DNA from: Anaerosporobacter mobilis DSM 15930
GTDB taxonomy: Bacteria > Bacillota > Clostridia > Lachnospirales > Lachnospiraceae
NCBI RefSeq assembly: GCF_900142955.1
Contig: NZ_FRCP01000015.1
Location: forward strand, 120,270 to 184,269
DNA: 64,000 nt
Reading direction: 5' to 3'
Numbering within the stretch: the first letter of the stretch is position 1; each line of letters opens with the position of its first letter. Positions 1 to 8,922 of this stretch are shown here, in pieces. The notes under the pieces are model-generated. The model worked only from the letters and a program-made list of their open reading frames with translations. It was not told where the DNA came from and made no database searches. The position numbers and the translations under genes were made by a program.

Positions 1-780
1 TACAATACATACATATTCCTCTCTTAACCTCTCCATAAACATATGGAACGCTAAGCTTGGATTGAATTTGTAACTTCCTTGACAATAGAATTCATCATCT
101 CTCCAGGTAGGAGCATATAAGATTACCTTCTTATCAAGAGGTAATCCAAGTTCCATTTTAAGCTCCTTAATTGTCTCCTCATTGTTACCAGTGAATAGAA
201 TATCATTTCTTGGATATCCCACCTCCACCATCGTCTTATAGAAAGCAAATGCCCTACGAAAGATTGCTGTAGAATAAGAATTCTGTGATAGTAGATAATC
301 CCAAGTTTGAGCGTTATCATAAAAATCCTTCTTATACTCGTCTGTATCCTTTCCTTCTGCCATGGTTACTTCTTTCATATCAAGGGCTAACTTCTTAAGA
401 GGTGTTCCATGCCACGTCTGGATATACGTAACTCCCTTTCTTTTCACTAAGAACTTGGGTTGTCTGCAATCAAAGACCCAGATCTTAGCTACAGCCATAT
501 AATAAAGATACTTAAAACGTCCATACTTTGCAATCTTAGCTTTTCCAGGTATCTTCGTATTCTCATTCTCAAAAAACCATACAATATGATAGATTTGGTC
601 TAGCCCCTGTTCAACCATATTCTCGTAGATTGCCTTTGGGTTCCCCGAATAATTTCTACCCAAATTACTGCCAAACACAATGGTCTTTTTCTGTAATGGC
701 AATATCTTATTCAAAATTCTATATATTAGCACGATGCACTTCTTAACAATGCTTCGTACTAATTGCAATACTTTCCTCAT
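1..780 (-). CDS. CDP-glycerol glycerophosphotransferase family protein, partial (3' end outside the window)
   Basis: The reading frame opens with ATG at 780 and is still open at base 1, giving the first 260 residues. It matches the CDP-glycerol:poly(glycerophosphate) glycerophosphotransferase (TagF/Glyphos_transf) fold: QTWHGTPLKKL around residues 121-131, GYPRND at 188-193 and YAPTWRDD at 222-229 are family signature motifs. The family transfers glycerol-phosphate or related polyol phosphates from CDP-alditols to build teichoic-acid-like polymers at the cytoplasmic face of the membrane. Unlike the two longer paralogues downstream in this window, it has no N-terminal GT2 domain; it starts with a short basic, hydrophobic segment instead. 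It is the most distal visible gene of the surface-polymer operon and is separated from the previous gene by the repeat-rich interval 781-1258. The exact acceptor and product cannot be read from the sequence. Confidence 0.88.
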   Translation of the reverse strand, partial: MRKVLQLVRSIVKKCIVLIYRILNKILPLQKKTIVFGSNLGRNYSGNPKAIYENMVEQGLDQIYHIVWFFENENTKIPGKAKIAKYGRFKYLYYMAVAKIWVFDCRQPKFLVKRKGVTYIQTWHGTPLKKLALDMKEVTMAEGKDTDEYKKDFYDNAQTWDYLLSQNSYSTAIFRRAFAFYKTMVEVGYPRNDILFTGNNEETIKELKMELGLPLDKKVILYAPTWRDDEFYCQGSYKFNPSLAFHMFMERLREEYVCIV

Positions 781-809
781 ATATACTCCTTATTAAAGAA
801 ACTTACCTA

Positions 810-992
810 ACTGATAACGAGATATTCTAGTTAATAACGATACTATTCTAGTTCAAATCGAAACTGTTCTAGCTAATAACGGAACTCTTCTAGCTAATAG
901 AGAATCTGTTCATATCATAACTGTTCTAGCTAATAGACAAACTGTTCTAGTTCAAATCGAAACCATTCTGGTTAATAACGAAACTCATCTAC
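810..992. repeat. 21-bp degenerate tandem repeat array (8 full units plus one 15-bp unit)
   Basis: Units start at 810, 831, 852, 873, 894, 915 (15 bp only), 930, 951 and 972. The consensus is close to YTAATAACGAAACTGTTCTAG, and most units end in TTCTAG. A higher-order pattern is visible, because units 852 and 951 both begin TTCAAATCGAAAC. The array lies directly upstream of the partial glycerophosphotransferase gene and just before the palindrome at 1002-1231. No long ORF runs through it. It is too short, and lacks spacer/repeat alternation, to be a CRISPR. Confidence 0.85.
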
Positions 993-1001
993 ACATTATA
1001 T

Positions 1002-1231
1002 CATACTTCTAGAATTGAGACTATGCTAAGAAACGATAGCAAAGAAACTATAGTACTTCTTAGTGTGTGCTTATAACAAAGGAAGACGAGGCATGGAGGC
1101 CGAGTCAGCCTTCACCACGACAGGATGTCGTGTTGAAGGCGTGTCCGTAACATTAGCAGACGTATCGCACACACTTAGAAGTAACTTAGTTCGTAGCGTG
1201 TTTTGTGCATAGTATCAAGTCTAGAAGTATG
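1002..1231. repeat. 230-bp imperfect palindrome (MITE-like or structured RNA element)
   Basis: Three nested inverted repeats share one centre. The outer arms are 1002-1026 and 1207-1231 (25 nt, about three mismatches). The middle arms are 1052-1070 and 1167-1186. The apical hairpin is 1108-1140, with a 15-bp stem around a 3-nt loop. The whole element would fold into one long cruciform or stem. It fills the gap between two glycerophosphotransferase genes. I see no clear target-site duplication and no coding potential. It is similar in size to the palindromic element at 19517-19720. Confidence 0.75.
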
Positions 1232-1258
1232 TTCAAAACAGTCTAGGGAGTTTCGCCC

Positions 1259-3475
1259 TTACCCACGAATCAGTTTCTCAACGACTCTTTCAGCTGCATG
1301 TCCATCATCGATTCCACAAAAACGATTATAGAATGTATTATACCGTTCCTTGTATGTTTCTTCAACATCATTAATATGTTCGATTGCCTGTATTAAATCT
1401 TCATTCGTCTGTAAGAGAGGACCAGGTACTTCTGTCTCCATATTAATATAGAATCCATGTAATTCTTCTCTATATTTCTCTAAATCATACGTAAAGAATA
1501 ATATTGGTCTTTTAAGATTAGCATAATCAAAGAATACAGAGGAATAATCCGTAATGCAGATATCTGAAGCAAGGTATAATTCTGTTATATCTTGATAACG
1601 ACTTCCGTTGTAAACGAACCCATCTCCACATAAAGAATCCACTTGATCTACCACAAAGTAATGGGTACGCAGAAGAAGTACATACTCCTCACCTAATCTT
1701 TGTTTCATCTGTTCAATGTCAATAGCAAGTGAGAATTTATATTTCCCGTGAGAATAATATTCATCATCACGCCATGTAGGTGCATAGAGAATGACCTTCT
1801 TTCCCTGTGGTATTCCAAGCTTTTGTTTTACAAACCCTGCAATCTCATCTGCATTGTCTGCGTATAATAAATCATTTCTTGGATAACCATACTCTACAAT
1901 CTTTTCTTTATCAAATAGAAATGCATGCTCGAATACCTCAGTTGAGAAGCTATTATCTGATAGAAGATAATCCCACTTTCTAGATACTTTATAAAAATCT
2001 TCTTTGTGCGTTAAAGAAGCTGAATGTACATCTTCCATATCAAAAACTAGTTTCTTAAGAGGAGTTCCATGCCAAGTTTCAATAAACACACTCTCTTTTC
2101 TCTTATTATACCAAATTGGTTGCCTACTATTAAACACAAGAAACTTGGACCTTGCAAGGTAATAAAGGTACTTGTACGTATTTGGTTTAATGATAACGGG
2201 ATTCCCCGGTATAACTATCTTATGATCTCGCATAACCCAAATAAATCTATACTCGCTTCCATAGTTTCTTAACATATACTCATAGATATATTTACAATTA
2301 TCTGAATAGCTCTTTCCACCAAAACTCTCAAACATAACCCAGTTACGCTTAATCGGTAATCTACGAAAGATGAATTTATCTAGTGCTCTCGCTCGTTGAA
2401 TGGTATTCCCAAATAAGCCCTTCTTCTTTCGTTTCATAAACATCTTGTTCGCTATCTTAACTGCCTTTTCTTGTTTGTTGTTTCTAATTGCCATAAGGAT
2501 TTGTTGTTGCTGTTTATTAAAGTTTATAAACACACGATTATTCATATCATGTAACGCTATGGAATATGCACCAAAGGTGGTTTCTGTTAATACAGGATCG
2601 TTCTTCCCATGATAGGACTTTTCATAGTTTTGTAGAAGAAATCTACAACAATATTCGTCTAAGAGATCTGTTAAATCCTCACTAGAAGCTCTTATATATC
2701 CTTTAGAAGCAACATAAGCGTCTAAGAATTGTTCCATACGGTTATTTGCTTTCACTTGCGATAAGGAGGGATATTGAATTGTATCATTATGGTATCTCTT
2801 CGCATAGGTTTTAGACCTACTACAAATCCAGGTATCATCACTTGTACTTCTTGCTAGTAAACCCGTTACGTACGATAGATCTGAGTAAAACTCGTTTGCT
2901 TCATCAAAGTGTAAGCCACTTTCTTCTAACCAAGATCGCTTGATTAGCATATTAAGTACACTTACCTCTTCCCTAAACAACTGCTCTGCTACATCACTCA
3001 CATCATATCTCTTAACCATATCAGTAGCAACATCCTTAGAGTCCTTATACATTTCCTGTTTATCAGTTTTCAAAAAAGTATATCGCTTAAACCATGTTAG
3101 GCACATAGTACCATATACCACGGCTACTTCACTAGATGATGCTACTTGTAGCATCTTACTTAAGCCATCATATATTAAATAATCATCGCTATCCATAAAA
3201 TATACATATTCTTTACTAGCCTTACTTAGACCGAGATTTCTCGCTGCTGCAACACCAGTTTTATCTAATAAAGTAAAATCCCTTATTGGTAATACTGTTT
3301 TATACCATTCTAGCAATTGCAAAATACTCTTTTCCTCATCAACATTGTTCAGACGATTCACATCACGAACAATAATCACTTCATACTCTTCAAGTCTTGC
3401 TTCTACTATACTATCCAAACAATCTCTTAAAAAATGTTCCCCTCTATGATATGGAATAATTATACTGACACCCAA
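1259..3475 (-). CDS. GT2 glycosyltransferase fused to CDP-glycerol glycerophosphotransferase (738 aa)
   Basis: This is a two-domain protein. Residues 1 to about 230 form a GT2 (GT-A) glycosyltransferase starting with VSIIIPYHRGEHFL and carrying the DSDD metal-binding motif at 95-98. Residues from about 375 form a TagF-like CDP-glycerol glycerophosphotransferase with ETWHGTPLKKL (467-477), GYPRND and YAPTWRDD. Bifunctional proteins of this type are known in wall teichoic acid and capsule synthesis, where sugar and polyol-phosphate are added alternately. The first ATG follows a clear ribosome site (AGGAGGAATTAGT before ATG). It is the sixth gene of the minus-strand polymer operon, 78 bp after the HAD gene. 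It is paralogous to the 787-aa protein at 6516-8879 over nearly its whole length. The predicted location is cytoplasmic and membrane-associated. The nature of the sugar is unknown. Confidence 0.87.
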   Translation of the reverse strand: MGVSIIIPYHRGEHFLRDCLDSIVEARLEEYEVIIVRDVNRLNNVDEEKSILQLLEWYKTVLPIRDFTLLDKTGVAAARNLGLSKASKEYVYFMDSDDYLIYDGLSKMLQVASSSEVAVVYGTMCLTWFKRYTFLKTDKQEMYKDSKDVATDMVKRYDVSDVAEQLFREEVSVLNMLIKRSWLEESGLHFDEANEFYSDLSYVTGLLARSTSDDTWICSRSKTYAKRYHNDTIQYPSLSQVKANNRMEQFLDAYVASKGYIRASSEDLTDLLDEYCCRFLLQNYEKSYHGKNDPVLTETTFGAYSIALHDMNNRVFINFNKQQQQILMAIRNNKQEKAVKIANKMFMKRKKKGLFGNTIQRARALDKFIFRRLPIKRNWVMFESFGGKSYSDNCKYIYEYMLRNYGSEYRFIWVMRDHKIVIPGNPVIIKPNTYKYLYYLARSKFLVFNSRQPIWYNKRKESVFIETWHGTPLKKLVFDMEDVHSASLTHKEDFYKVSRKWDYLLSDNSFSTEVFEHAFLFDKEKIVEYGYPRNDLLYADNADEIAGFVKQKLGIPQGKKVILYAPTWRDDEYYSHGKYKFSLAIDIEQMKQRLGEEYVLLLRTHYFVVDQVDSLCGDGFVYNGSRYQDITELYLASDICITDYSSVFFDYANLKRPILFFTYDLEKYREELHGFYINMETEVPGPLLQTNEDLIQAIEHINDVEETYKERYNTFYNRFCGIDDGHAAERVVEKLIRG

Positions 3476-3553
3476 TACTAATTCCTCCTATATACAAAAC
3501 AAGGTGCCACACAAATAACTTCATTCTGAAATGCTTTTGTGCGGCAACCTATT

Positions 3554-4375
3554 CTAATCTCTTAATGCAATATATAAATCTTTAATGGAATCACAATAAT
3601 ATGTTGGTGGAAATGCTGTCGACTTAAGATCTTCATACTTTGCTTCTCCTGTAAATACAACTGCTGTATCCACACCAGCATTAATCCCACAAGCGATATC
3701 CGTATAGAGTCTATCCCCTATAACAATGGTTTCCTCTTTCGAATATCCACTTTCTTCACAGGCCATATCAACCATAAGATTATTTGGCTTTCCAAGATAC
3801 ACAGGCTCGCGTTTCACTGCCTCTTTAAGTAGGTTACAGATTGCACCACAATCCGGAATATATCCATATGACACAGGACATGATAAGTCTGGATTTGTAG
3901 CAAAGTAATCAATATTCGTTGTCTGTAGCAACTCACATATGTTCTCAATCTTAGTATAGTTTAATTCACTATCAAAGCCTACGACTGCAGCTACAATACT
4001 ACTCTTTAAAGAATCATTAGCTTCTTCCGTAACCTTTAATCCATATTTACGTAACTCGTTAACAAACGATTTCGTTCCAAGTACGTACAATAATTGTTCA
4101 TCATAACGTTGCTTTAGAAAGGTCGCTGTTGCAGTAGTGGAAGTCAAGAAACTACTATCGTCAACCGGTATTCCCATCTTCGTGAACTTAATAATATAAT
4201 CCTCTATACTCTTTGTAGAATTATTGGTTATGAACACATATTTACCACCAAGATTCCTTACTTCTGCAAGGAAATCTAAGGCTCCCTCGATAGGCGTTGC
4301 GTCAAATGAAACGGTACCATCTATATCGAGAAGAAATAACTTTTTGTTTTTAATGTCATTAGTAATCGCTTTCAT
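3554..4375 (-). CDS. HAD-superfamily IIA (NagD/phosphoglycolate-phosphatase-like) hydrolase
   Basis: The 273-aa protein has HAD motif I DIDGT at residues 17-21 with the nucleophilic Asp17, the FITNNS motif II region, and the late GDRLYTDI motif supplying acidic metal ligands. The layout with a large C2-type cap between motifs II and III is that of the NagD/p-nitrophenylphosphatase subfamily. It lies between the glycerol-3-phosphate cytidylyltransferase gene (16 bp upstream) and a glycerophosphotransferase gene, so a role in dephosphorylating a glycerol-phosphate or sugar-phosphate intermediate of the polymer pathway is likely, but this is inferred from context only. HAD IIA enzymes are often promiscuous and specificity cannot be read from motifs. 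Confidence 0.82.
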   Translation of the reverse strand: MKAITNDIKNKKLFLLDIDGTVSFDATPIEGALDFLAEVRNLGGKYVFITNNSTKSIEDYIIKFTKMGIPVDDSSFLTSTTATATFLKQRYDEQLLYVLGTKSFVNELRKYGLKVTEEANDSLKSSIVAAVVGFDSELNYTKIENICELLQTTNIDYFATNPDLSCPVSYGYIPDCGAICNLLKEAVKREPVYLGKPNNLMVDMACEESGYSKEETIVIGDRLYTDIACGINAGVDTAVVFTGEAKYEDLKSTAFPPTYYCDSIKDLYIALRD

Positions 4376-4391
4376 TGGCTATCCTTTAGTT

Positions 4392-4799
4392 TTATTCTTG
4401 GTGATCCGATGTTCCCATATTTAGGTCATTTTTTATCTTAGTCGTTGATATGCCTTCTGTACGAGGAAGATATACAACTTCACAGTAATCTTTTAAGAAA
4501 TCAAATTGTCCTTCCCAGTCATGGCCCATAACGAAGATATCAATGTTGTTATCCACAACATCTTTCACTTTTTGTTCCCAAGTATATTCAGGAATTACTT
4601 CATCAACATATTTGATTGCTTCTAAAATTGTTTTACGATCTTCATAAGAGTGATAAGCTGTCTTGTGTTTTAAAGCATTGAATTCATCAGAAGATAATAC
4701 AACTAATAGATAATCTCCCATTGCTTTCGCTCTTCTTAATAAATTAATATGGCCAACATGTAATAAATCATACGTACCGTAAGTAATAACTTTCTTCAT
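4392..4799 (-). CDS. tagD: Glycerol-3-phosphate cytidylyltransferase (TagD-like)
   Basis: The 135-aa protein fits the TagD/GCT family in length (about 130 aa). It makes CDP-glycerol from CTP and glycerol-3-phosphate, the donor for teichoic acid polymerases. The nucleotidyltransferase HxGH motif is LHVGH at residues 13-17 following TYGTYDL, and the second signature ISTTKI lies near residue 118. It sits in the polymer operon between the ABC exporter ATPase and the HAD hydrolase, and supplies the substrate for the three glycerophosphotransferase-like proteins in the window. The enzyme is soluble and cytoplasmic, usually a dimer. A relative acting on another polyol phosphate cannot be excluded. 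Confidence 0.92.
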   Translation of the reverse strand: MKKVITYGTYDLLHVGHINLLRRAKAMGDYLLVVLSSDEFNALKHKTAYHSYEDRKTILEAIKYVDEVIPEYTWEQKVKDVVDNNIDIFVMGHDWEGQFDFLKDYCEVVYLPRTEGISTTKIKNDLNMGTSDHQE

Positions 4800-4883
4800 C
4801 TTAAACCCTTACCTTTCTCAGAATATGGCAACTCATAGTATTGCACAAAATTCTTCTACTTGTTTAAACATTACTTTGCTACA

Positions 4884-5624
4884 TTATTTATTTAGTTTTT
4901 CTTCATATATTGCACTTACTTCTTCTACTGTACCATTTGCAATAATATGTCCATGTTCTAATATAATAGCTCTGTCACATAGGCGTTTAACTTGCTCAAG
5001 GGAATGGGATACAAATAATACCGTTACACCTTTATCAAACATATCCTTAATTCTCTTTTCACTCTTCTTTCTAAATTTGGCATCGCCTACAGATAATACC
5101 TCATCTAGAATTAGTATCTCGGGTTCTACAATTGTTGCAATGGAAAAACCTAATCTCGCTTTCATACCAGAAGAATAATTCTTAACTGGAACATTGATAA
5201 AATCACCAAGTTCGGAAAATTCTAGAATTTCTTCATACTTCCTCGTAATAAACTCTTTCGTATATCCAAGCATTGCACCATATAGAAAGATGTTTTCTTT
5301 ACCTGTATACTGTTTATCAAAACCAGCACCTAACTCAAGTAATGGTACAACCTTACCCTTAGTCGTTACGGAACCCTCCGTTGCCTTTAAAACTCCCGCA
5401 ATAACCTTAAGCAAAGTACTTTTACCAGCACCATTAAAACCTAGAATTCCAAGGCGTTCTCCTTTTTTTAATTCGAAGCTAACATCCTTTAATGCCCAAA
5501 ATTCCTTATATGTTATCTGTCTTTTTAATTTCTTTATAATAAATTCTTTTAAATCATCAACCTTTTCAGCACTTAGATTAAATTGCATTCCAACGTGATC
5601 AACTTTTAAAACTACGTCTTTCAT
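4884..5624 (-). CDS. tagH: Teichoic acid/polysaccharide ABC exporter, ATP-binding subunit (TagH-like)
   Basis: This is an ABC ATPase of 246 aa. Walker A GFNGAGKST spans 62-70, the signature YSSGMKARL 150-158 and Walker B with catalytic Glu (ILILDEVL) 170-177. SVGDAKFRKK after Walker B is typical of the TagH/Wzt/RfbB polysaccharide exporters. It is much shorter than Bacillus TagH (over 500 aa) and has no C-terminal extracytoplasmic or carbohydrate-binding domain. It pairs with the permease gene at 5713-6492 to flip the lipid-linked polymer across the membrane. The intergenic gap to the permease is 88 bp and the start has a good AGGAG site. It belongs to the same operon as tagD. Confidence 0.9.
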   Translation of the reverse strand: MKDVVLKVDHVGMQFNLSAEKVDDLKEFIIKKLKRQITYKEFWALKDVSFELKKGERLGILGFNGAGKSTLLKVIAGVLKATEGSVTTKGKVVPLLELGAGFDKQYTGKENIFLYGAMLGYTKEFITRKYEEILEFSELGDFINVPVKNYSSGMKARLGFSIATIVEPEILILDEVLSVGDAKFRKKSEKRIKDMFDKGVTVLFVSHSLEQVKRLCDRAIILEHGHIIANGTVEEVSAIYEEKLNK

Positions 5625-5712
5625 GTATTGCTCCTTTCAACTATCTCTCATTAATAAGCAATTTGAAACTCTAATCTGGTTAGTTACTTGAGTTTCACTA
5701 TAATAAATTTAT

Positions 5713-6492
5713 CTATATGTTTAAGATAAATTTATCCTGTTTCTTATAAAAGAACCAAACACCTATAATTAAGGAGCCAAAACTAAATACCGTAGAATAA
5801 ATCAATGCATTTATATCCATAGAAGTACCATAGATTATGGAGTTTCTGAAGTTTGTAATAATTGCATATAGCGGATTGATTGTGAACACCCATGCATATC
5901 CGTTTTTAATTACACTCTCCGGTTCATAGAATATTGCGCTACAGTACATAATTAACATAAGCACTACTGACCAAAGATATTCAATATCACGGAAAAATAC
6001 TGCCATGGCAGATAAAATCATACCTACTCCAAGTGACATGATAAATAGTAATACGAGTGGAATGATTCCTTCAATCACATGCCATGTAACTGGTACTTTT
6101 AAAACAATTGCAACCAACACTACTACTGGTAAGGACAATAGGAATATCAAAAAATTTGATATAACATTGGATAATGGATAGATATACTTCGGTATATATA
6201 CCTTCTTAATCATTCCACTATTGGTTCGAATTGCCTTCATAGCGGCCTTCGATGAGTTTGCAAAGAATGTATAGAGTAGTCTACCTGTTAATATATACAA
6301 AGGAAAATACTCATCGCCCTTAGAACGCAATTTAGAGAATACAACTGTCAATACAAGCATCGTTAGTAAAGGCTCTAATAGTGTCCAAAAAAGCCCAAGA
6401 ATAGATCTTCTATATTTTAATTTAATATCTTTCTTTACTAACTCCGATAATAGGAAGTCGTACTTTAAAAAATTAGTAATATGATTTTTCAT
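5713..6492 (-). CDS. tagG: Teichoic acid/polysaccharide ABC exporter, permease subunit (TagG-like)
   Basis: The 259-aa integral membrane protein is of the ABC-2 type with about six predicted membrane segments. It begins with the amphipathic interface helix and the KDIKLKYRRSILGLFWTLLEP sequence region that is characteristic of TagG/Wzm/RfbA permeases. Its partner ATPase follows directly downstream. Together they would export an undecaprenyl-linked polymer assembled by the glycerophosphotransferase and GT2 proteins. It starts 23 bp after the end of the 787-aa polymerase gene, consistent with one transcript from the promoter at 8923-8951. Confidence 0.9.
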   Translation of the reverse strand: MKNHITNFLKYDFLLSELVKKDIKLKYRRSILGLFWTLLEPLLTMLVLTVVFSKLRSKGDEYFPLYILTGRLLYTFFANSSKAAMKAIRTNSGMIKKVYIPKYIYPLSNVISNFLIFLLSLPVVVLVAIVLKVPVTWHVIEGIIPLVLLFIMSLGVGMILSAMAVFFRDIEYLWSVVLMLIMYCSAIFYEPESVIKNGYAWVFTINPLYAIITNFRNSIIYGTSMDINALIYSTVFSFGSLIIGVWFFYKKQDKFILNI

Positions 6493-6515
6493 TGTCGATA
6501 AACATCCTTTAACTA

Positions 6516-8879
6516 TTAGTTATTTTTTGGATTAAAAACTGTCTCGGCTACGTGTTCTGAAGCATGTCCATCATCTAAGCTACAGAATTTATCATAGAAT
6601 ACACGGTAACGATCACGGTATTCTCTTTCAATCTTATCAATATTCTTGATTGCCTCTAACACTTCATCAGAAGTAAATAGAAGTGGTCCTGGTACTTCTT
6701 CTAACATATCGATATAGAACCCACGTAATACATCTCTGTATTTTTCTAAATCGTACGTAAAGAATAACATAGGTCTTTGTAAATTCGCATAATCAAAGAA
6801 TACAGATGAGTAATCTGTAATTAATATATCAGAGATTAAATAAATCTCAGCAATATCATCGTATTTACTTAAGTTGAACGCAAAGTCTTCCACACCGGTC
6901 GTATCTAAAGAGTCTGCAATATAGTAATGGGTACGAAGTAATACTACATATTCATCACCTAATTCCTGCTTCATCTTTCTTAAATCTAGTTTTAACTCAA
7001 ATTTGTATTGTCCACTACCATAGAATTCGTCATCTCTCCACGTTGGAGCATATAGTACTGTCTTCTTATCCAATGGAATACCTAATTTCTTCTTTAACGA
7101 GATTGCTTTTTCTTCTTTATCTGTTGCATAGAGGATATCGTTTCTTGGATAACCAAACTCTAACATCTCTTTGTCAAACATGAATGCACTTCTAAACACA
7201 TCAGAAGAGAAGTAGTTTGCGGATACTAGATAATCCCACTTTCTTGAATCCTTATAAAACTGGATTTTATGTTGTGGTGATGCTCCACATACCTCGTCTT
7301 GATCGAATACTAATCTCTTAAGTGGTGTACCATGCCATGTCTCTAGGAATATACTTCCTTCTCTCTTTCGTACCCAACGAGGTTGTCTTACATTGAATAC
7401 GAAATATTTACATCGTGCTAGGTAATAGGCATAGCGAATACTAAATCTCTTCACCTTCTTGTGTGGATATGGAATGTCTGACTTTTTGTTGTTGATTACC
7501 CAGATGAATTTGTATTTACCTGGATAAGTCTTAGACAAATATTCATAGATATACTTTGGACTGTCCGAATAGCTCTTACCAAAGAAACTTTCACATATTA
7601 CCCAGTTCTCCATCATTGGTTTCTTTAAGAAACTGTGAATATATAAGAATTTAGCTAATGCTCTCTTATTCGTAATAATTTTCTTGAATTTCTTCTTACC
7701 AAGATCCCAATTAACAAGGCGTTGTGATTTCTTCAAATCGCCTTTCATAAGTGCTTTCACTAAACGTTTTCTGTAGCCCTTTTGCATCTTAATAACAGAA
7801 GGATCCATATTATTAACAATCTTACGAAGTATCTCAAAGCGTTCTGTTCTCCAAGCATCATTGGTGCTTCTACGAAGTTTTGGGGCGAAAGTCTTTACAT
7901 AGTAATTGATAATCTTACGATCAACACGTCGTCTTAATGTGCTATCTTCTGGTATTAATGATATTGTGTAGTAATAGGCTTCAATATACTCATCAAATTT
8001 GCCAGGGTCTTTTATCTGTGATAATGCTGGCATATTAATAGAATCATTATGCTTTCTCTTAATATATACCGCGCGCATCTTCTTCTCAAAAATCTGAGCG
8101 TATTCTAATACTTGTACTAAAAATGATAAGTCAGAATAGAATTTAAACTTTTCATTAAAACGGATATTATTTTCTTCAATAACACTTCTTTTCATCAAGA
8201 TATTCAAAACAGAAACATTACGGATACCTTTTCTAGTAGTAACCATCGTATGATGAGCACGTTCTCTCTTACGTCTAATCCTACGCTCTTCTGCCGCCAT
8301 TAATTCCTCTTCGCTTAACTCCACTTCGTTCTCATCATCAGCAGAATCATCATCTTCATCACTATTATCATCATCAATCGAACTCTTAGACTCGCTCTCG
8401 TTTCCGTTTTCAGCATTTGATTCTGCATCTTCAAATGCATTGTTATCTTCATCGCTCTCTGCATTCTCTTCATCAGCATTTTCCATAACTGTACTCATAT
8501 ATACGCTACGTTTAAACCAAGATCTTTTCTTCTTACCGTATACAATATCAGCATCTGTATCAATTGTTGATTCAACAAGCAAAGCCAATGTATCTATATA
8601 TAAGTAATCATCGGAATCTAAGAAATATATATATTCTCCTTGTGCCTTATCAAGTCCTAGATTTCTTGCTGCAGCTACACCAGTAGTTTCATCAAGATGA
8701 TAAACGCTCATATTCAAATCTTGCCCAAATTCAGCTACCAATACATCTATATTCTCCTCAATATGGTCACACACTAGAATTGTCTCTAGATCACGATAAT
8801 TCTGTTCTCTTAAACTAATAAGGCAATCCTCTAAAAATGCTATTCCATAATGAAACGGAATAATTACACTTACCTTCAT
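6516..8879 (-). CDS. GT2 glycosyltransferase-CDP-glycerol glycerophosphotransferase fusion with acidic insert (787 aa)
   Basis: This is the first gene of the surface-polymer operon. Residues 1 to about 260 form a GT2 domain (VSVIIPFHYG at the N-terminus, DSDD at 88-91). Residues from about 420 form the glycerophosphotransferase domain with ETWHGTPLKRL (512-522), GYPRND and YAPTWRDD. It is paralogous to the 738-aa protein but contains, inside the GT2 domain, a low-complexity strongly acidic stretch (about residues 132-198, rich in Asp, Glu, Asn and Ser) followed by a basic patch RRIRRKRER (199-207). The insert is absent from the paralogue and is probably disordered. The start ATG follows TTTGGAGGAAAAGGATAGAA. 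The catalytic motifs of both domains look intact. Confidence 0.87.
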   Translation of the reverse strand: MKVSVIIPFHYGIAFLEDCLISLREQNYRDLETILVCDHIEENIDVLVAEFGQDLNMSVYHLDETTGVAAARNLGLDKAQGEYIYFLDSDDYLYIDTLALLVESTIDTDADIVYGKKKRSWFKRSVYMSTVMENADEENAESDEDNNAFEDAESNAENGNESESKSSIDDDNSDEDDDSADDENEVELSEEELMAAEERRIRRKRERAHHTMVTTRKGIRNVSVLNILMKRSVIEENNIRFNEKFKFYSDLSFLVQVLEYAQIFEKKMRAVYIKRKHNDSINMPALSQIKDPGKFDEYIEAYYYTISLIPEDSTLRRRVDRKIINYYVKTFAPKLRRSTNDAWRTERFEILRKIVNNMDPSVIKMQKGYRKRLVKALMKGDLKKSQRLVNWDLGKKKFKKIITNKRALAKFLYIHSFLKKPMMENWVICESFFGKSYSDSPKYIYEYLSKTYPGKYKFIWVINNKKSDIPYPHKKVKRFSIRYAYYLARCKYFVFNVRQPRWVRKREGSIFLETWHGTPLKRLVFDQDEVCGASPQHKIQFYKDSRKWDYLVSANYFSSDVFRSAFMFDKEMLEFGYPRNDILYATDKEEKAISLKKKLGIPLDKKTVLYAPTWRDDEFYGSGQYKFELKLDLRKMKQELGDEYVVLLRTHYYIADSLDTTGVEDFAFNLSKYDDIAEIYLISDILITDYSSVFFDYANLQRPMLFFTYDLEKYRDVLRGFYIDMLEEVPGPLLFTSDEVLEAIKNIDKIEREYRDRYRVFYDKFCSLDDGHASEHVAETVFNPKNN

Positions 8880-8922
8880 TTCTATCCTTTTCCTCCAAAT
8901 TCTTTTTTAAACCATTCAAAGA

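Noticed and set aside
810..992. CRISPR-like array
   Set aside because: The units are directly contiguous 21-mers without unique spacers, and no cas genes are nearby.
2940..3182. Antisense ORFs opposite the glycerophosphotransferase and other genes (for example 2069-2272, 4825-5178, 13966-14430, 49216-49845)
   Set aside because: All are shadows of well-supported genes in the opposite frame, lack ribosome sites and show codon patterns determined by the real gene.
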